A stretch of DNA of 64,000 nt from Sambucus nigra (GCA_949130495.1 OX422213.1:51718284-51782283); one strand, 5' to 3'. Counted from the stretch's first letter, positions 10,920 to 24,200 are shown. Notes: generated by a model from the sequence alone, not told the origin. Numbers and translations are program-made.

Positions 10920-12884
10920 ATTGGAGTTCCTTTTTGACATCCTTATCCAAATCAACTTCCCTTCCAGGTTTGTTTCTTTGATTAAGGCATGTGTTTCCTT
11001 TGTCTAGTACTCTATTAGTCTGAATGGGACTCTAAATGGGTTCTTTGAAGGCAAAAGGGGGTTGAGGCAAGGAGATCCCCTATCCCCCTTTATTTTCCTT
11101 ATTATGATGGAGGCCCTCTCTTGTATTCTTGATAAGCATGCTAGCAGAGAAACCTTCATTTTCCATCCCAAATGCAAAGAAATTAATATTAACCACCTGT
11201 GCTTCGATTATGACCTGGTGGTTTTCTGCAACGGTGATACCCAATCTGTGGATTGTGTTAAGGATGCGCTTAAGGAATTTGCTGATTATAGTGGGTTACT
11301 CCCCAATCTGGCTAAAAGTAATTTTTACTATTCTGGAGTGAATGCTGAAATTATCAGCTCTATGTCTTCTTCCTTGGGCATCTCCCACCAGCAGCCTCCT
11401 TTCAAGTATTTGGGAGTCCCCCTCATCTCTACTAGACTCAAGCATGTGGATTGTATGGTTCTTATTGACAAAATTACTAATAAAGTCAAAAGTTGGACCA
11501 CTAGATTCTTGAGTTATGCAGGCAGATTGCAGCTTGCAATTTCTGTCTTGTTTAGTTACCAAGTTTATTGGTCATCGATCTTTATTCTACCTAAAAGTGT
11601 GGTGAAGGCTATTGAGAAATGTATTAGAGAGTTCATATGGACTGGCCCTGAGCTCAAGCACAGTGGAGCTAAAGTGGCATGGGATGAGGTCTGCAAGACT
11701 AAAAAGGAAGGGGGTCTGGGAATAAAGTGCCTGACTCATTGGAACAAGGCTGCAGTTATGAAAAACCTTTGGAACCTCTTCAACAAAAAGGATAGTCTTT
11801 GGGTCAAGTGGTGTCATACTTATAAGATAAAAGGGAGAAGCATATGGGCAATCCCCATTCCTTAAGACTCTTCATGGAGCTGGAGGAAAATTCTTAAAGC
11901 TAGAGAGGAATGTAGACTCATGGTTAAGGCTTATATTGGAAATGGCAGGAATACTTTCATGTGGCATGATAATTGGCACCACCTAGGCCCTCTTCAACCT
12001 CTTTTTGGGGATAGAACCATATATGATGCTGCTAGCAACTCCAAGGCTAAGGTCTCCGATTTCATTGATGGGTTCAATTGGAAATGGCCAGCTTCTACCA
12101 CTTGGGAGCTGAATGATATAAAAAACTCTCCCCTGCCTTCTATAAATCCTATGATCTCTGATAGTGTAAAATGGACTCCTAACAGGTCGGGTAATTTCTC
12201 TATTGCGTCTGCTTATGAGTCCACCTATTCTAGGGGGAATGAAGTTCATTGGCATGGGCTGGTTTGGAACAAGATGAGTATCCCAAAGTGTTCTTTCATT
12301 CTTTGGTTGGCCTGCAGAAAGGCTTTAGTGACTAAAGATAAACTCTTTGATTGGGGAGTTGTCGATAATAAAGCCTGTTTGCTTTGTAACTCTGGGATTG
12401 AGACTATTAAGCACATCTTAATGGAATGCCCATTCTCCAAAATTGTTTGGGATGAGATTCTATTTAGGAACCAATCTTATAGAGCTATGGGAAGATGGGA
12501 TAATGAGATCAGGAAGGCTGTTGCTGATTGTAAAGGGATAGACCTAAAATCCAGGATTAAGACCACATCCTTCTCTGCCACCATCTATTATCTGTGGAAG
12601 GAAAGAAATAGTAGACTCCATAACAAGGGATTGGCTACAACTTCCAAGGTGATTAGGAGCATCGAGGAAATGGTGCAAGGAAAGTCTAGCTATTGGAAGA
12701 AATATCGAAGATCTTACTCCAACTGGATGACTTGTAATTTATGGAGATTACCCAACTCTCTCTTATATGACTAATTGTTTTGATGGTTGGTCTCTAGATG
12801 CATGTATCTAGCTGACTCTTTGGCCTTTTGGCCTTTGTATATTTGGGTCTTTTGTTTCTAATACACTTTAATTACCAAAAAAAA
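10920..12884 (+). mobile_element. 5'-truncated L1-type LINE nested in Tekay integrase
   Basis: Begins within the RT domain (LEFLFDILIQINFP, then a stop) and runs through GLRQGDPLSPFIFLIMMEAL, the catalytic-box position, YLGVPLISTRL, and a zf-RVT C-terminal domain (WNKMSIPKCSFILWLACRKA ... ACLLCNSGIETIKHILMECP). ORF2 ends LPNSLLYD at 12774. A short 3' UTR and A8 tail (12877-12884) follow the terminal ttaattacc. The reading frame is continuous except for a TAG near 11010 and a TAA at 11863-11865. The FADD catalytic box is changed to FDYD, so RT would be inactive. The target reads tatgaaag / ggaatgatg in frame; a short TSD cannot be separated from the A tail. Confidence 0.93.
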
Positions 12885-13313
12885 GGAATGATGAGGTTCG
12901 GGAAGAAAGGGAAATTGGCCCCGAGGTACGTAGGACCATTTCCCATTATCGAGAGGATTGGGCCAGTAGCATACAGATTGGGACTACCAGAGCATTATCG
13001 CATTCACGATGTATTCCACATCTCGTCGTTGAGACGGTATCTTCGGAATGATAGGGCCCATACTCACATCGCGATAGATGAGATAGACTTACAGCCTGAC
13101 AACTCTTACGAGGAGAGAGCGGTGGCTATCCTAGACTATAATGAGAAGAGATTGAGGTCGAAGATAGTTCCACTTTAACGGGTCCAGTGGGAGCATCATA
13201 ACGTGGAGGAATCGACTTGGGAGCGCGAGGCCGATATGCGCGAGAGATATCCAGATTTGTTCTTACCAGGTATGCCTTATTTTCCGAATTTCGGGACGAA
13301 ATTCCGTTATTAG
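12885..13313 (+). pseudogene. Tekay integrase C-terminus with chromodomain-like tail
   Basis: Continuation of integrase after the L1: [20 protein letters not shown] is the GPY/F module, then [11 protein letters not shown]. After a TAA at 13176-13178 the same frame continues with RVQWEHHNVEESTWEREADM and YPDLFL, matching the chromodomain-type tail that in chromoviruses binds chromatin marks and guides insertion. It ends at the TAG at 13311-13313, which overlaps the polypurine tract. The stop would remove the targeting tail. Confidence 0.92.
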
Positions 13314-13323
13314 GGGGGAAGTA
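13312..13323 (+). other. Polypurine tract of the + strand Tekay element
   Basis: aggggggaagta directly before the 3' LTR; it primes plus-strand DNA synthesis. The identical tract occurs in reverse at 21201-21212. Confidence 0.9.
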
Positions 13324-16142
13324 TGTAATACCCCGTATTTTTATGCTATATTAATTTGGGGATTTATTAAATTTAATGTGAATTAATTATTTAATAAAAA
13401 TCTGAAAATTAATTATGTTATAATTATTAACGTGATGAGAGTTAGTAATTATGGGAAAATTTGTTGAATATTACTAATGAGCAAAGTAATATATAATAGT
13501 GGCCATATTAAATGTCACGAGTGAATAAAATGACAATTTTAGAAATTTGAGTGGGGACGCGCCCGTGTCGCGTCGGGACTAAATATTGATAATAAAAATT
13601 ATTATTTTATAAGTTGTTCGTATGCTCGTTTTGAGTGCGCCAACGTGTCCGGAAGGGTCGAGATAGTCAGAATAGTATACCCGGGAGTTTGATTTTTTAA
13701 GGCCTAATTAGTACCCCGGGAGGGCATTTTAGTCATTTTGTATTTTTGGGTAATTAAACCCACGAAAATTAAAGGGGTTATATCAGATGTTTAGGTTATC
13801 TCCTAGGGTTAGATAACTCAAAACACTAGAACGGCCATTGGAGAGGAGAGGAGAGAGCTCTCAAGGCATTCCAAGGCTCAAAACTCACCCGTTTACACCG
13901 CCGCCACCGCCAACGCGTAGATCGCGAGACGGGGAACGCAGCCACACCAAATTCAACACCAAACCAGATTTCTGAAAATCCCAGGCAAGTGTTTATCTTG
14001 CTTATTTCTTTGATGCATCATCCATATTAGTTTAGGAGTTATTAGGATGAGATTTATGGAAGAAAAACCCAATTTGAGATGGGAAATTTCATGTAGTGAT
14101 GATTTATACGATATTCTGGAAACCCTTTGTCATGTAAAGGATTAAGAGTTTGATTAAGAAAAGAGTTCTAATCAGATACAAACACTAAAAAAAAATTTAT
14201 TCCCGACGATCGGACCGTTGGAATTGGATGAAATTTTACAGAGAATTAGCTGAAGACGAGAGGAAGCTACAGAAAAAAATTCAGCTCGATCGGACTGTTC
14301 AATATTATTAAATATATTTTTTGCTATAGAGTTTTATGTTTCGAGGAATCTTCTAGAAAATAAAAAATTCAATTAAAACTCCATTTTAATTCCGATTTTG
14401 AAACCATTTGAAATTCTAATCTTTAAAAAAATATAATTCAAAATCCTTTAATGTAAGGCGAAATCTATGTTTTTGGGATATTTTGCATAAGGGACAATGT
14501 AAGTATATATTAAAGGGGAGAGACACGTAAGAGAGAGTTACGTTGGAACATAAATGGATATCTACTGAATTGTACATTTGGAAGAATAGAGTCCATGAGG
14601 GTTACGTAGTAAGTTGGAAAAACCCTTCGAATTAAAGTTATAAACGAACCATTATACTTGATAAATAATAATGGGAAAATAAGGATAAATGTTGTGAATG
14701 TGGGTTATTGGATAAACCTAAATTGATATAATAAAAGTGGTATATTTATATGATTGTGTATGCATATATTATATACTTGTGAAAATCATGCCCGCGCTAC
14801 TTGCTATCCCTGAGGTTTCCGCGCCGGGACGATCTTATCTCGTGTGCCTTATGGGGGATATTGACTCGAACCCTAGAAGATAGAAATCCTAGGTACAGGC
14901 TATCGAATCGGTAGTCACGGTCCTAAGAGACGTGAGGGTATGTACTGACCTCTTGGACTTGGAAACTATGCTTCGCCTCAATATTGTTTGTGTATGTATT
15001 TATACAGTTCGAGAGTGATTCCGAACTTATATTCCCTTTAGTACGATTATACGGGGATTGGATAGCAGAGTATGCCCGCACTATAAAATTTTATGTGGGG
15101 TGCTGTTAGAATATATTATACGAGTATTTAATATATATATGAACTTCTGAAATATGGGAAACTGCCTACTGTGTTATGGTAAGTAAGACATGTATAATCA
15201 CTCAAATTGGAAATACTTGTTTTGAAAAGTATAATATGATATTGAAAAACTTTATGAATCAATAAAGTTAAAATGAGCGTTTTGTACTAAATGAAATTAT
15301 CCTTTTTAAACCATGATGTTGTTAAATCTTAAATTTTGAGAGTCACCTAAGATAAGTTAAATCCTTGGGGAAGGATAGTGTGATATATGATGAGATAAAC
15401 CATTGGGAAGGTTAGTGCGATAGGAGTGCACATTAGAAGAGAGGCGAGAATTTCTCAAGAGAGTGTCGCACTAATATGTTGTTGCATTGGCCTGTATTAA
15501 TTTAAATACTTGCTAAACAAATTTTTAAATCATATACACTATCGGGCTCTGACCCGTTTCTATTCCTCTTTCTCTCTTGTATATATATGTATATATTACA
15601 GGTGCCCAGCCACAGGGGCGTCTTGTTTAGGATCCCTTGGAAGGAACGTGCTGCAGCTTAGGTGGGAGTTGGAGGCCACTTGCTTAGACGATTTCATTTA
15701 CTTGATTCCACTTCTATCATTCTCCTTATTGGGCATGTGTCGCCCTTTCCACTATTTATCTGTTTTATTGGGACATTTGTATTTCAGTTATTTCTAGTAC
15801 TGTTACTTTGGGATTTATTCAGCATGTATGTTTTACTTTAAGTTTTAAATGCTGGGGTTTAGTTGTTGAATGTTTAAATTAATTGGATTATATGTTCCAG
15901 GATTATTGTGGTGTGATTCTTTAAATATTGAATTGTTGTAGATAATTAAATCTTTATTTTCAAAATAAAATTTGGAAAGAAATGTTAAAAAATGGTTTTG
16001 ACACTTAGCTTAATTAAATAGGGTGTTAAATTTGAAAAAGTTATTTTTACGACAGTGATGCTAAGAATGAACCAACTGTTCACCTTGATTTTAATTTAAT
16101 AAAGGAGTGATCGCCCGGTATTTAATTAGGCGGGGTGTCACA
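13324..16142 (+). repeat. 3' LTR of the + strand Tekay element
   Basis: Same order of landmarks as the 5' LTR. Differences seen by eye include loss of a block around gggtctcggggcg (5' copy near 4094) and a shorter TA tract. Donor-like cccag|gcaagtg (cut after 13984), ctgac (15549-15553) and acag|gtgcc (cut after 15601) are kept. It ends gtgtcaca at 16142, followed by the TSD acaac. Confidence 0.95.
13985..15601 (+). other. Candidate GC-AG intron inside the 3' LTR
   Basis: Same donor, CTGAC box, pyrimidine tract and acceptor as in the 5' LTR. The TA tract here is much shorter (about 15580-15597). Confidence 0.5.
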
Positions 16143-16147
16143 ACAAC

Positions 16148-16482
16148 GCAGTATTCCTTATTAGAAATAAAAATTTATTTTGATCATATTTTGTTGTTCC
16201 TCTTGATGATTTTTTCATTTGAGTTATCTATGTGAATCAAAAAGGCATACATAATCCTTTTTTTCATGTAAATGATAAAAGGGACCGCCGTTCTCGGAGG
16301 TTATAACAAAATAAAATTTTAAGATAAAGACGGGGATCAAACCCATGGTACGGCGTATAGGTTGTCAACGTACCTCTGGGGTTTTGTAAAATTTTCATGA
16401 GTTTCATTTTGAAAAGGAAAGGTTTTTTCGAGGATTAATTCCCACTTAATACCCATTGGTGGGGGGAAATAAAGAATTTTTT
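16148..16482. other. Tat 3' untranslated region, no gene seen
   Basis: Lies between the Tekay insertion and the end of Tat integrase. No ORF or structured RNA is recognised. It is contiguous with 3720 once the Tekay element is removed. Confidence 0.5.
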
Positions 16483-18060
16483 TCAGAATAGAAAGGGGGT
16501 GAGAAGAGTCGTAGCATGTCGAGATTTCAAACTAAAGTAAAATTTCTTGAGATGGTCTAGGTTGACTGGATGGGCCATTTCTTCTCCATCGAGGTCTGCG
16601 AGCATAGCGGTGCCTCCTGAGAGAATTTTCTTCACGATATAGGGGCCGCTCCAATTCGGTTTAAATTTCCCTTTGGGGTCCCATACGGGTTTTATGATCT
16701 CTTTGAGGGCCAGGTCTCCTTCTTGGACACCGTGGTCCTTGACATTTCGATTGAATGATTGCACTATCCGACGATGGTATCCTTTTATATAATATATAAC
16801 CTTCAGTCTCTTTTCATCCAAGAGTGATAATTCATCAAAGTGTCTCTGATGCCATTCTTCTTCGTCAACTTTGCCTTTGAGTAGGACATGGTGGGAGGGT
16901 ATTTCCAGCTCAACGACTAGGAAGGCTTTCGTGTCATACACTATAGAATAAGGGGTATCCTCAGAGGGCGTAAGGGATGCGGTTAGCCCAGTCTCTGCAA
17001 CTATCAGTCATCTTGATGATTATAGTTTTGAGGCTTTTGTTAGTGGATACGACATCATCATTGGTTTGGGTTTGGTAGGGAGAAGATTTGTGTCTCTGAA
17101 TTTCGTACGAGTTGATTCGTTTTGTAACCTCATCTTCGAAGTGAAGCCCATTATCTGACACTAACTCGTGGGGAACTTTGTAGTGGCAGATGATGATTTT
17201 TCAGATAAGACTTCCCACTTTCATGGCATTCCGTACTGCGTAAGACTCGATTTTAACCCATTTGCTTAAGTAATCAATGGCGACCATGATAAATTCTTGA
17301 TTGTTTGAAGCTTTAGGATTAACTTTCCCTATGATGTCAATTCCCCTGGTGGAGAAGGGCTAAGGAGAGGCCATGTTGTATAGTTCTCGAGGAGACAAGT
17401 GTTGGATATTGGCAAACTATTGCCATTTGAGGCATCTTCGAACATAGTACATTCAATCTTGAACCTTGGTGGTCCATTAGTATCATTAGCGGATGATCTT
17501 TTTAGCAAATATGTGACCATTCATGTGGGGCCAGCATTCCCCGTTATGGACCTTCTATATCATTTCGTCAATATCATCCGCTGCTCAGTGCAAGTGGGTT
17601 CAATCAAAGTTTCTCTTAAAAAGTGCTTTGTCGCAAATGATATACTGGGTAACCAGTCTGTGAAGGGTCACATGGTCTTTCTCATCGGCGTCTTGGGGGT
17701 GCATGCCATATTTAAGGAGGTGTCAAATCTCAAAATACCATAATTCGGCCATATCATAATCTTCCTTGAGAACGAGTTCAATGTAGTAGTAGTGAGTGGG
17801 CTTAGCTTGTTTCTGAACTTGGAAAGGGGCCATTGTTATTCCCTTAGGTATGTCAACCATGGAGACCAAGTAGCAAGGGCGTCAGCTATGTTGTTCTTTT
17901 CATGAGGGAAGTAGTGGAAGGTGACATATTTAAACTAGGAGGCTAATTCTTATAGGTGGGCATGGAAGGGTAGGAACTTCTTGTCTTTGACTTCATTTTC
18001 TGAGGATTTGGCCGGCGATTTGGTAAGAGTCTCTATAGACGTGTAGGTGTCGATAATCTT
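16483..18060 (-). pseudogene. Tat-lineage Ty3/Gypsy pol: end of RNase H and integrase, frameshifted
   Basis: Read on minus from 18060: KIIDTYTSIETLTKSPAKS, then FKYVTFHYFPHEKNNIADAL (end of RNase H or its second copy, typical of Tat). The zinc-domain equivalent follows with GPHMNGH-like residues near 17520-17545, then FSTRGIDIIGKVNPKASN, FIMVAIDYLSKWVKIESYAV (integrase core) and MSDNGLHFEDEV (17161). The C-terminus runs 16941-16483: GVQEGDLALKEIIKPVWD, then GKFKPNWSGPYIVKKILSGG and LDHLKKFYF. These are characteristic of the Tat/Ogre group, not of the neighbouring Tekay elements. Many stops and shifts. At its 5' side it is joined abruptly to Tekay leader DNA at 18060/18061, with the RT and most of RNase H missing. 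Confidence 0.9.
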
Positions 18061-18148
18061 AGGGCTCTATATCAAACAAAGCAACGCTGAAAGCATAATA
18101 AGTCGTACAGATCCTAAGGACACTAGAACCTGATGCTCTGATACCACC
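18061..18148 (-). other. Orphan Tekay leader with PBS
   Basis: The sequence matches the leader next to the right-hand LTR (25237-25320) until 18061, where homology stops and Tat pol begins. The PBS tggtatcagagc (minus, 18146-18135) is canonical for initiator tRNA-Met. Confidence 0.88.
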
Positions 18149-18683
18149 AGTGACACCCCGCCTAATTAAATACCGGGCGATCACTCCTTTATTAAATTAA
18201 AATCAAGGTGAACAGTTGGTTCATTCTTAGCATCACTGTCATTAAAATACTTTTCCAATTTAAACACCATAAATAATTAAGCTAAGTGTCAAAACCATTT
18301 AAAACCTTATTCTCATTTTATTAAATCCGGTTATAAAACCTTTAACCATTAACGTCTAAAGAGTCACACAATAAGTAGAAGAATAGAATGAACATTCAAG
18401 AGTTTACCCAACAATAAATAGTCCCAACATTTACAATACCAAAGGAAAACTTCCTGACAGTAATAAATCCCGAAATAAAGGTACTGAAAGTAAAAATTAC
18501 AATCTCTGACCATACCAACTAATTAATAGAAAGAGGGCGACACATGCCCCTGTTGGATAAAACTGAACTAGGAGTAGAATCAAATGGATGAAGTCGTCTA
18601 AACAACAGGCCTGCAACTCCCACCTAAGCTGCAGCTCGTTCCTGCCAAAGGACCCTATACAAGACGCCCCTGTGGCTGGGCAC

Positions 18684-20514
18684 CTGTAATATATACATAT
18701 ATATATATATATATACAAGAGAGAAAGAGAAAAGGAAACGGGTCAGAGCCCGATAGTGTATATGATTTAAAAATTCGTTTAGCAAGTATTTAAATTGATT
18801 ACAGGCCAATGCAACAACATATTAGTGCGACACTCTCTTGAGAAATTCTCACCTCTCTTCTAATGTGCACACCTATCGCACTAACCTTCCCAATGGTCTA
18901 TCTCATCATATACCACACTATCTTTCCAATGATTTGATTTATCTTAGGTTATTCGCAGGATTTACAACTGAACAACACAAGTATTTAAAACGTAAGATTT
19001 CAATTTGTAACCAAAGTTCTCCTTTTTACTTTATTAATCAATAAAGTTTTCCAGTGTCATATTATACTTTCTCAAAACAAGTATTTATAATTTGAGTCAT
19101 CAACCATGTCCTACATATCAATTCACAGTAGGCAGTTCCAGATTTTAGAATTTCATATATATATACTAACTACTCGTATAATATATATATTCTAAGAGCA
19201 CCCCACATAAAAATTATGGTGCGGGCATACTCGGCTATCCAATCCCCGTATCAATCTTACTAAAGGGAATACAAGTTCGGAATCACTCTCGAACTGTATA
19301 AATACATACACAAACAATATTGAAGCGAAGCATAGTTTCCAAGTCCAAGAGGTCAGTACATACCCTCACGTCTCTTAGGACGGTCCGACTATCGATCCGA
19401 TGCCCATACCTAGGATTTCTATCTTCTAGGGTATGAGTCAATATCCCCCATGAAGGCCCATTTGAGATATGACCGTCCCAGCGTGGTAACCTCCGGGATA
19501 GCAAGTAGCGCGGGCATGATTTTCACAAGTATATAATATATGCATACACAATCACATAAATATATTACTTTTATCATATCAATTTAGGTTTATCCCATAA
19601 CCCAGATTCACAACATTGATCCTTATTTTGCCATTATTAGTTATCACGTATAATGGTTCGTTTCTCACTTTAATTCGAAGGGTTTCTCCAACTTACTACT
19701 AGCCCTCATGGACTCTATCCTTCCAAAGGTACAATTTCGTAGATATCCATTTATGTTCCAACGTAACTCTCTCTTACATGTCTCTCCCCTTTAATATATA
19801 CTTACATTGTCCCTTATGCACAATATCCCAACAATATAGATTTTGCATTACATTAAAGGTCTCTTATTCATTAATGAATCTTATTGGTCATCATTATCTC
19901 CCAAACTATCTTAACAAGGATGTCTAAGGAGTTTTCTTCATTTCGAATCAATTCAACAATTTTAAAAGGGGAAACTTAAGTCTTCCAGGAGGGGTCGATC
20001 GATCGAGGTCTGGGGCTCGATCGATCGAACCTTCGATCGATCGAAGGTCTGGGCTCGATCGATCGATCGATCAAGCAGGTCTGCGAAAATCTACAGTTTT
20101 GCAGTTACGGATTTCATCTTCTAACCTTCACCAAATCCATATTTTTCAATCCCAATTGTCCCAAAATTTATACTCTTAACATTATATCATCATACCAGAT
20201 ATTTCAAACGTAAAGCATGTAGATTTCTATCACTAAACATGGATTAACAGCCCAAAATTATTATAATTGTCAAGAACCCTAGAAATCTCTTAAACATGGT
20301 TCTAACAAGAATTTTCCAGAATTTCCTTCTTGTAAACATCATAATTTCGTGGTTTACTCCTCTACATGACAAAGGGTTTCCAGAATATCATTTAAGTCAT
20401 CACTACATGTAATTTCCTATCTCAAATTGGGTTTTTCTTCCATACAATTCGTCCTAATCATTCCTAAACCAATATGAAAGATGCATCAACGAAATAAGAA
20501 AGATAAACACTTGC
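18684..20514 (-). other. Candidate GC-AG intron inside an LTR
   Basis: Donor AAG|GCAAGTG, branch-like CTGAC, C/T-rich tract, (TA)n, acceptor TTACAG|GTG in the same order as in the other LTRs. The predicted first exon would run from near 20685 to 20515. Confidence 0.5.
19994..20073. repeat. Palindromic TCGATCGATCGA array in LTR
   Basis: Four runs of tcgatcga-type palindromes alternate with ggtctggg/gcaggtctg spacers. The same array is at 27163-27242. Confidence 0.9.
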
Positions 20515-21200
20515 CTTGGGTTTTCAGAAGTCTGATTTTGTGCTGAAATTGGTGTGGTTGCGTTTCCCCGTCACGCGATCTACGCATTGGTGGTGGAGGC
20601 GGTGCAAACGGATGGATTTCGGGTCTTGGATTGCTTTGGAAGCTCTCTCCTTCCCTCTCCTATGGCCGTCACTTGTCTTTGGTTGTTCTAACCCTAGAAG
20701 AAAACCTAGATATCTTATATAACCCTTTTAATATTCGTGGGTTTAATTACCCAAAAATACAAAATGACTAAAATGCCCTCCCGGGGTACTAATTAAGCCT
20801 AAAATAGCCCCGAGACTCAAACTAAACCCCCGGGTACACTTTTCTGACTATCTCGACCCTTCCGGACACGTTGGTGCACTCAAAATGACCATACGAACAA
20901 CTTATAAAATATTCACTTTTATTAATCAACATTTAATCCCGACGCGACACAGGCGCGTCCCGACTTAAATTTCTATAATTGTCATTTTATTCACACGTGA
21001 CAATATTATGAAAATAAATCTCATATATTACTATACTCATCCAGTAATATTCAACAAATATCAAATTTCCAATAATTACTAACTCTCGTCACGCTAGTAA
21101 ATATTTAAAACAACATTCCGGATTAAAATTAAATTAATTTATCTCAATTAAATTTAATAAATCCCATAATTTAAAAGCTAATAAAATACGGGGTATTACA

Positions 21201-24200
21201 TACTTCCCCCCTAATAACGGAATTTCGTCCCGATATTCGAAAAATAAGGCCTATCAGGTAGCACAATTCTAGATATCCTTTTTCGTACACAAAAAATAAC
21301 TACACATTACGGCGCTCAATCACTATAGCCCTTTCTTCACAGCAACATTGTTTTGCATTCTCATTGGAGACTCTTCACATTGTGCTCCCAACCGACAGCA
21401 TTCGCATAGGTCACGCCTATACATTATAAATTTTCTTATCTCACTATCATTAGGAGGCCGCACGCACCTCACTACATGACAAATGCTCGGATTTATTCAT
21501 ATACAAAACTCCCATTCTGAGAAAATTATACGAACATTTGATTACTCTTGCTCGCCTAAAATAGTCGTGGAATTCTACCACAGTTTTCGGATGTTCTCTC
21601 GACTGATCCAAAAACTCTGATTATCTACTCACCTCTAAACATACGGAAGGAGAATAGTCGAGGTTCTTCCATAACAAAACCTTAATAAGTACCTCGTAAG
21701 CGACAAACAGGTACGAGTGCTTCTACAGACCATTCCTGAAATCATCGTATCAAGATTCCAAAATCTCCTTCATGTAGCTCCCCAAATCTTTAATCACCAT
21801 GCGCTTATTTCCTGGCTAAGGGTGATACATCCTACTCGAAATGAAATCTTATCTCCGCTGGTTCCTGAAATCCCATATCAAAGGTGGGATTTACCAATCT
21901 CATCCTGATTCAGAAATTTATACTGCGCCAGACCATGCACTGGGGCGATCCTTCCTTTCAAAGGAAGTTTGGGGCATACTTTGTTAATATTGTAAACGAT
22001 CCCAAAGGAATATCAATCACTTCCTTCTCAGCGGCTTAATTCACATGTTCAGGATGAACCCTTGATCTTGTTTTGACGATGGCAACCCATCCAAGGACTG
22101 TACCGACTTTACCGACCTCTTCCAATTTCAGGAATTGTCGATAAACACAAAATTCTTTGGTTGATTCTCCTCTTTCAACCAAACCTTACCTATGGGCGGT
22201 GCATGTAGAGACTACTCACTATGTCCCGCTAAACATCGATTCTTCCTTGAAATGTCTCACATTAAGTGACACGTAATACTTCCCTTCCTTCCTTGTAGTA
22301 TGCTGAAATTTCCACTCGTGCTCTTCTCTCCACAGAGCGTACTTCTGGATCTCCTATACCATACCAACATCATCACCCTTTGTATGTGAAAGTCGCTCTC
22401 ATACTTGCCTACTAACAATTCCGCTCCGAGTGTTCTTCATAATCATTTAATTCTACTCCATTCAAGGAATACTCTTCTTAAATGACTTCCCACAGTCTTC
22501 CAATTCAAATTTGGGTGTGCTATTCTAATTACACACCTATGTATGGATTATCGCCCCTCAAGTGACGTTTAATCCATTCTATCACTTCCACTTCGTTAAA
22601 CTAGTCCCACAAACATATATGACACACGTCCATGACCACGTCCCTTCGACTCGGATGAGTTTTAACATCAGTTAACCAGGATGTCTACACACCCTATAAA
22701 CCGGGCATACTAGCGTAAGCATCACATACGCTCCATACTAATAAACAAATTCTTTGTTTTCCCTGGTGCTTGCAGCGTGATTACAACACTTTAATCACCC
22801 TAAAAATAAAAATTTTAAATCTTCCTTATTATCATTCCGCCCCTCAACTCGTGGGGTAACTTTCAATGCTTTCTTACCACAAGATCCAACTTCCAATAGC
22901 TTTAAGACAAAATTCAACTTCCAACTTACATACATAATTACTGGATCCCATTTCGACCAGGGTACCGAACTCATGGAATAGTGACCAAACGTCTCCCTAT
23001 TTCCAACCTTACACTAAGTTTCATGCGTGGGATGTCTCGCAAAGTGAAATCCAAACAAGGAACCCCCTGATACACTACTACCTAGCATTGTCGGTTATCG
23101 AAATCCGTTAGGTTCTCCGTCCATAGTATATACCCCTTTATTCCATCCCTTGACAGAAAAGTTACAATTTCTCCCGTAATTATGCTTAACAAAGAACGTT
23201 TCACTAATTGCACTATTCTTCAGTATAGGTTGGTGGTAATAGCATTCCATAAACCTCGAATACATACAATCGTAATTCTCGAAATTCCTTTCCCTAATAA
23301 TAGGGGTATAAATATTAACTCCCACATCTCTAAAGGATAAATATAACAATGCACTCTTCCTATCACTAAGTCCGGAGTGCTAAACATAATACTGAGTCAA
23401 ATTTTTTCGCCCAACGGTAAATCCCAATACATACGGAATTATACTGACAAAGTCTATACATACTTTGGCATCGAATATCTCGAGCCCACTATCTCCTCCG
23501 AAGTCTCTAGGATAGATAGTATAAATGCGAGTCCAACCTTCTTACAGGTAAAGCCTCGCCAAAACAAAACGTAAAACATGTTGCGCTAATGCAACCACTC
23601 CGATAGTCTTGCAATAAATGTCCACTATCGTACTAACCATTTCTATAATGTTTTAACAAAGATAATATCATACTCGTGTATCGCATCACTACAACGAGTA
23701 ACCTCAATAAAGTATAAAATGCTGTTAATATACTCATTCATCCTCCGCGGATAACACTAAAGAAAAATCCCGCTACACTAGGGAAAAGATATTCACATAA
23801 TAATAATAACGTTTAAAATGATATGCATTAAGCTCGTCTCACATGCTAATCTAGCAAGGAACAAAATATAGTGACTCGCTCGTGTCACATAAACACGCCT
23901 CATCCTCTGAGGATACAACTTACACTTCTACCTTGTCAATCGTCTTGACTGCGCAAATGGTTTCCGGACGTAACACGTCTACTCAAACCAAACAAAATTA
24001 CTTTAATCGTTGCCTTTTACTAGGCACCGTATTCTTGTCCTTATACTCACTTTGGAACATATTATCGCGAGCGATCTCACTCCGCACAAAATACCTCAGT
24101 ACATAATCCACTTATCACCTGTCCTACTAACCAGGTTAGGATTGTCCTTCTCTCGGACTTTAGTAGACTAGATTCCCATTAGCCATCCCGATTTTTCCTT

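Larger units (their letters stand above)
3721..16142 (+). mobile_element. Complete Tekay-type (chromovirus) Ty3/Gypsy retrotransposon with a nested L1
   Basis: LTR pair 3721-6577 and 13324-16142, both TG...CA, flanked by a perfect 5-bp duplication acaac (3716-3720 and 16143-16147). The order is LTR, PBS, gag, protease, RT, RNase H, integrase, chromodomain-like end, polypurine tract, LTR, which is the chromovirus order. The long LTRs (2857 and 2819 bp), large gag-pol and C-terminal chromodomain fit the Tekay/Del lineage. It is inserted in a Tat-lineage element and itself carries a 5'-truncated L1 at 10920-12884. It cannot move on its own now: stops in gag, frameshifts in pol, an integrase deletion and a stop before the chromodomain. 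Confidence 0.95.
18149..21200 (-). repeat. Tekay LTR (left copy of the minus complex)
   Basis: Starts tgtaatacccc (minus, 21200) and ends gtgtcact at 18149, one base off the usual gtgtcaca. TATA ttatataag about 20714-20722 (minus); donor-like aag|gcaagtg at 20514; palindromic TCGATCGATCGA array 19994-20073; ctgac box 18742-18746; acceptor ttacag|gtgcc at 18684. About 8 differences from the right copy in the first 345 bases compared. Confidence 0.95.

Noticed and set aside
17399..17743. 114-codon open frame on the + strand
   Set aside because: It is antisense to the recognisable Tat integrase zinc-domain region and has no family signature.
18838..19044. Open frame repeated at 26007-26213 (same protein twice)
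   Set aside because: The duplication reflects LTR identity; it lies in the putative LTR intron with no coding signature.
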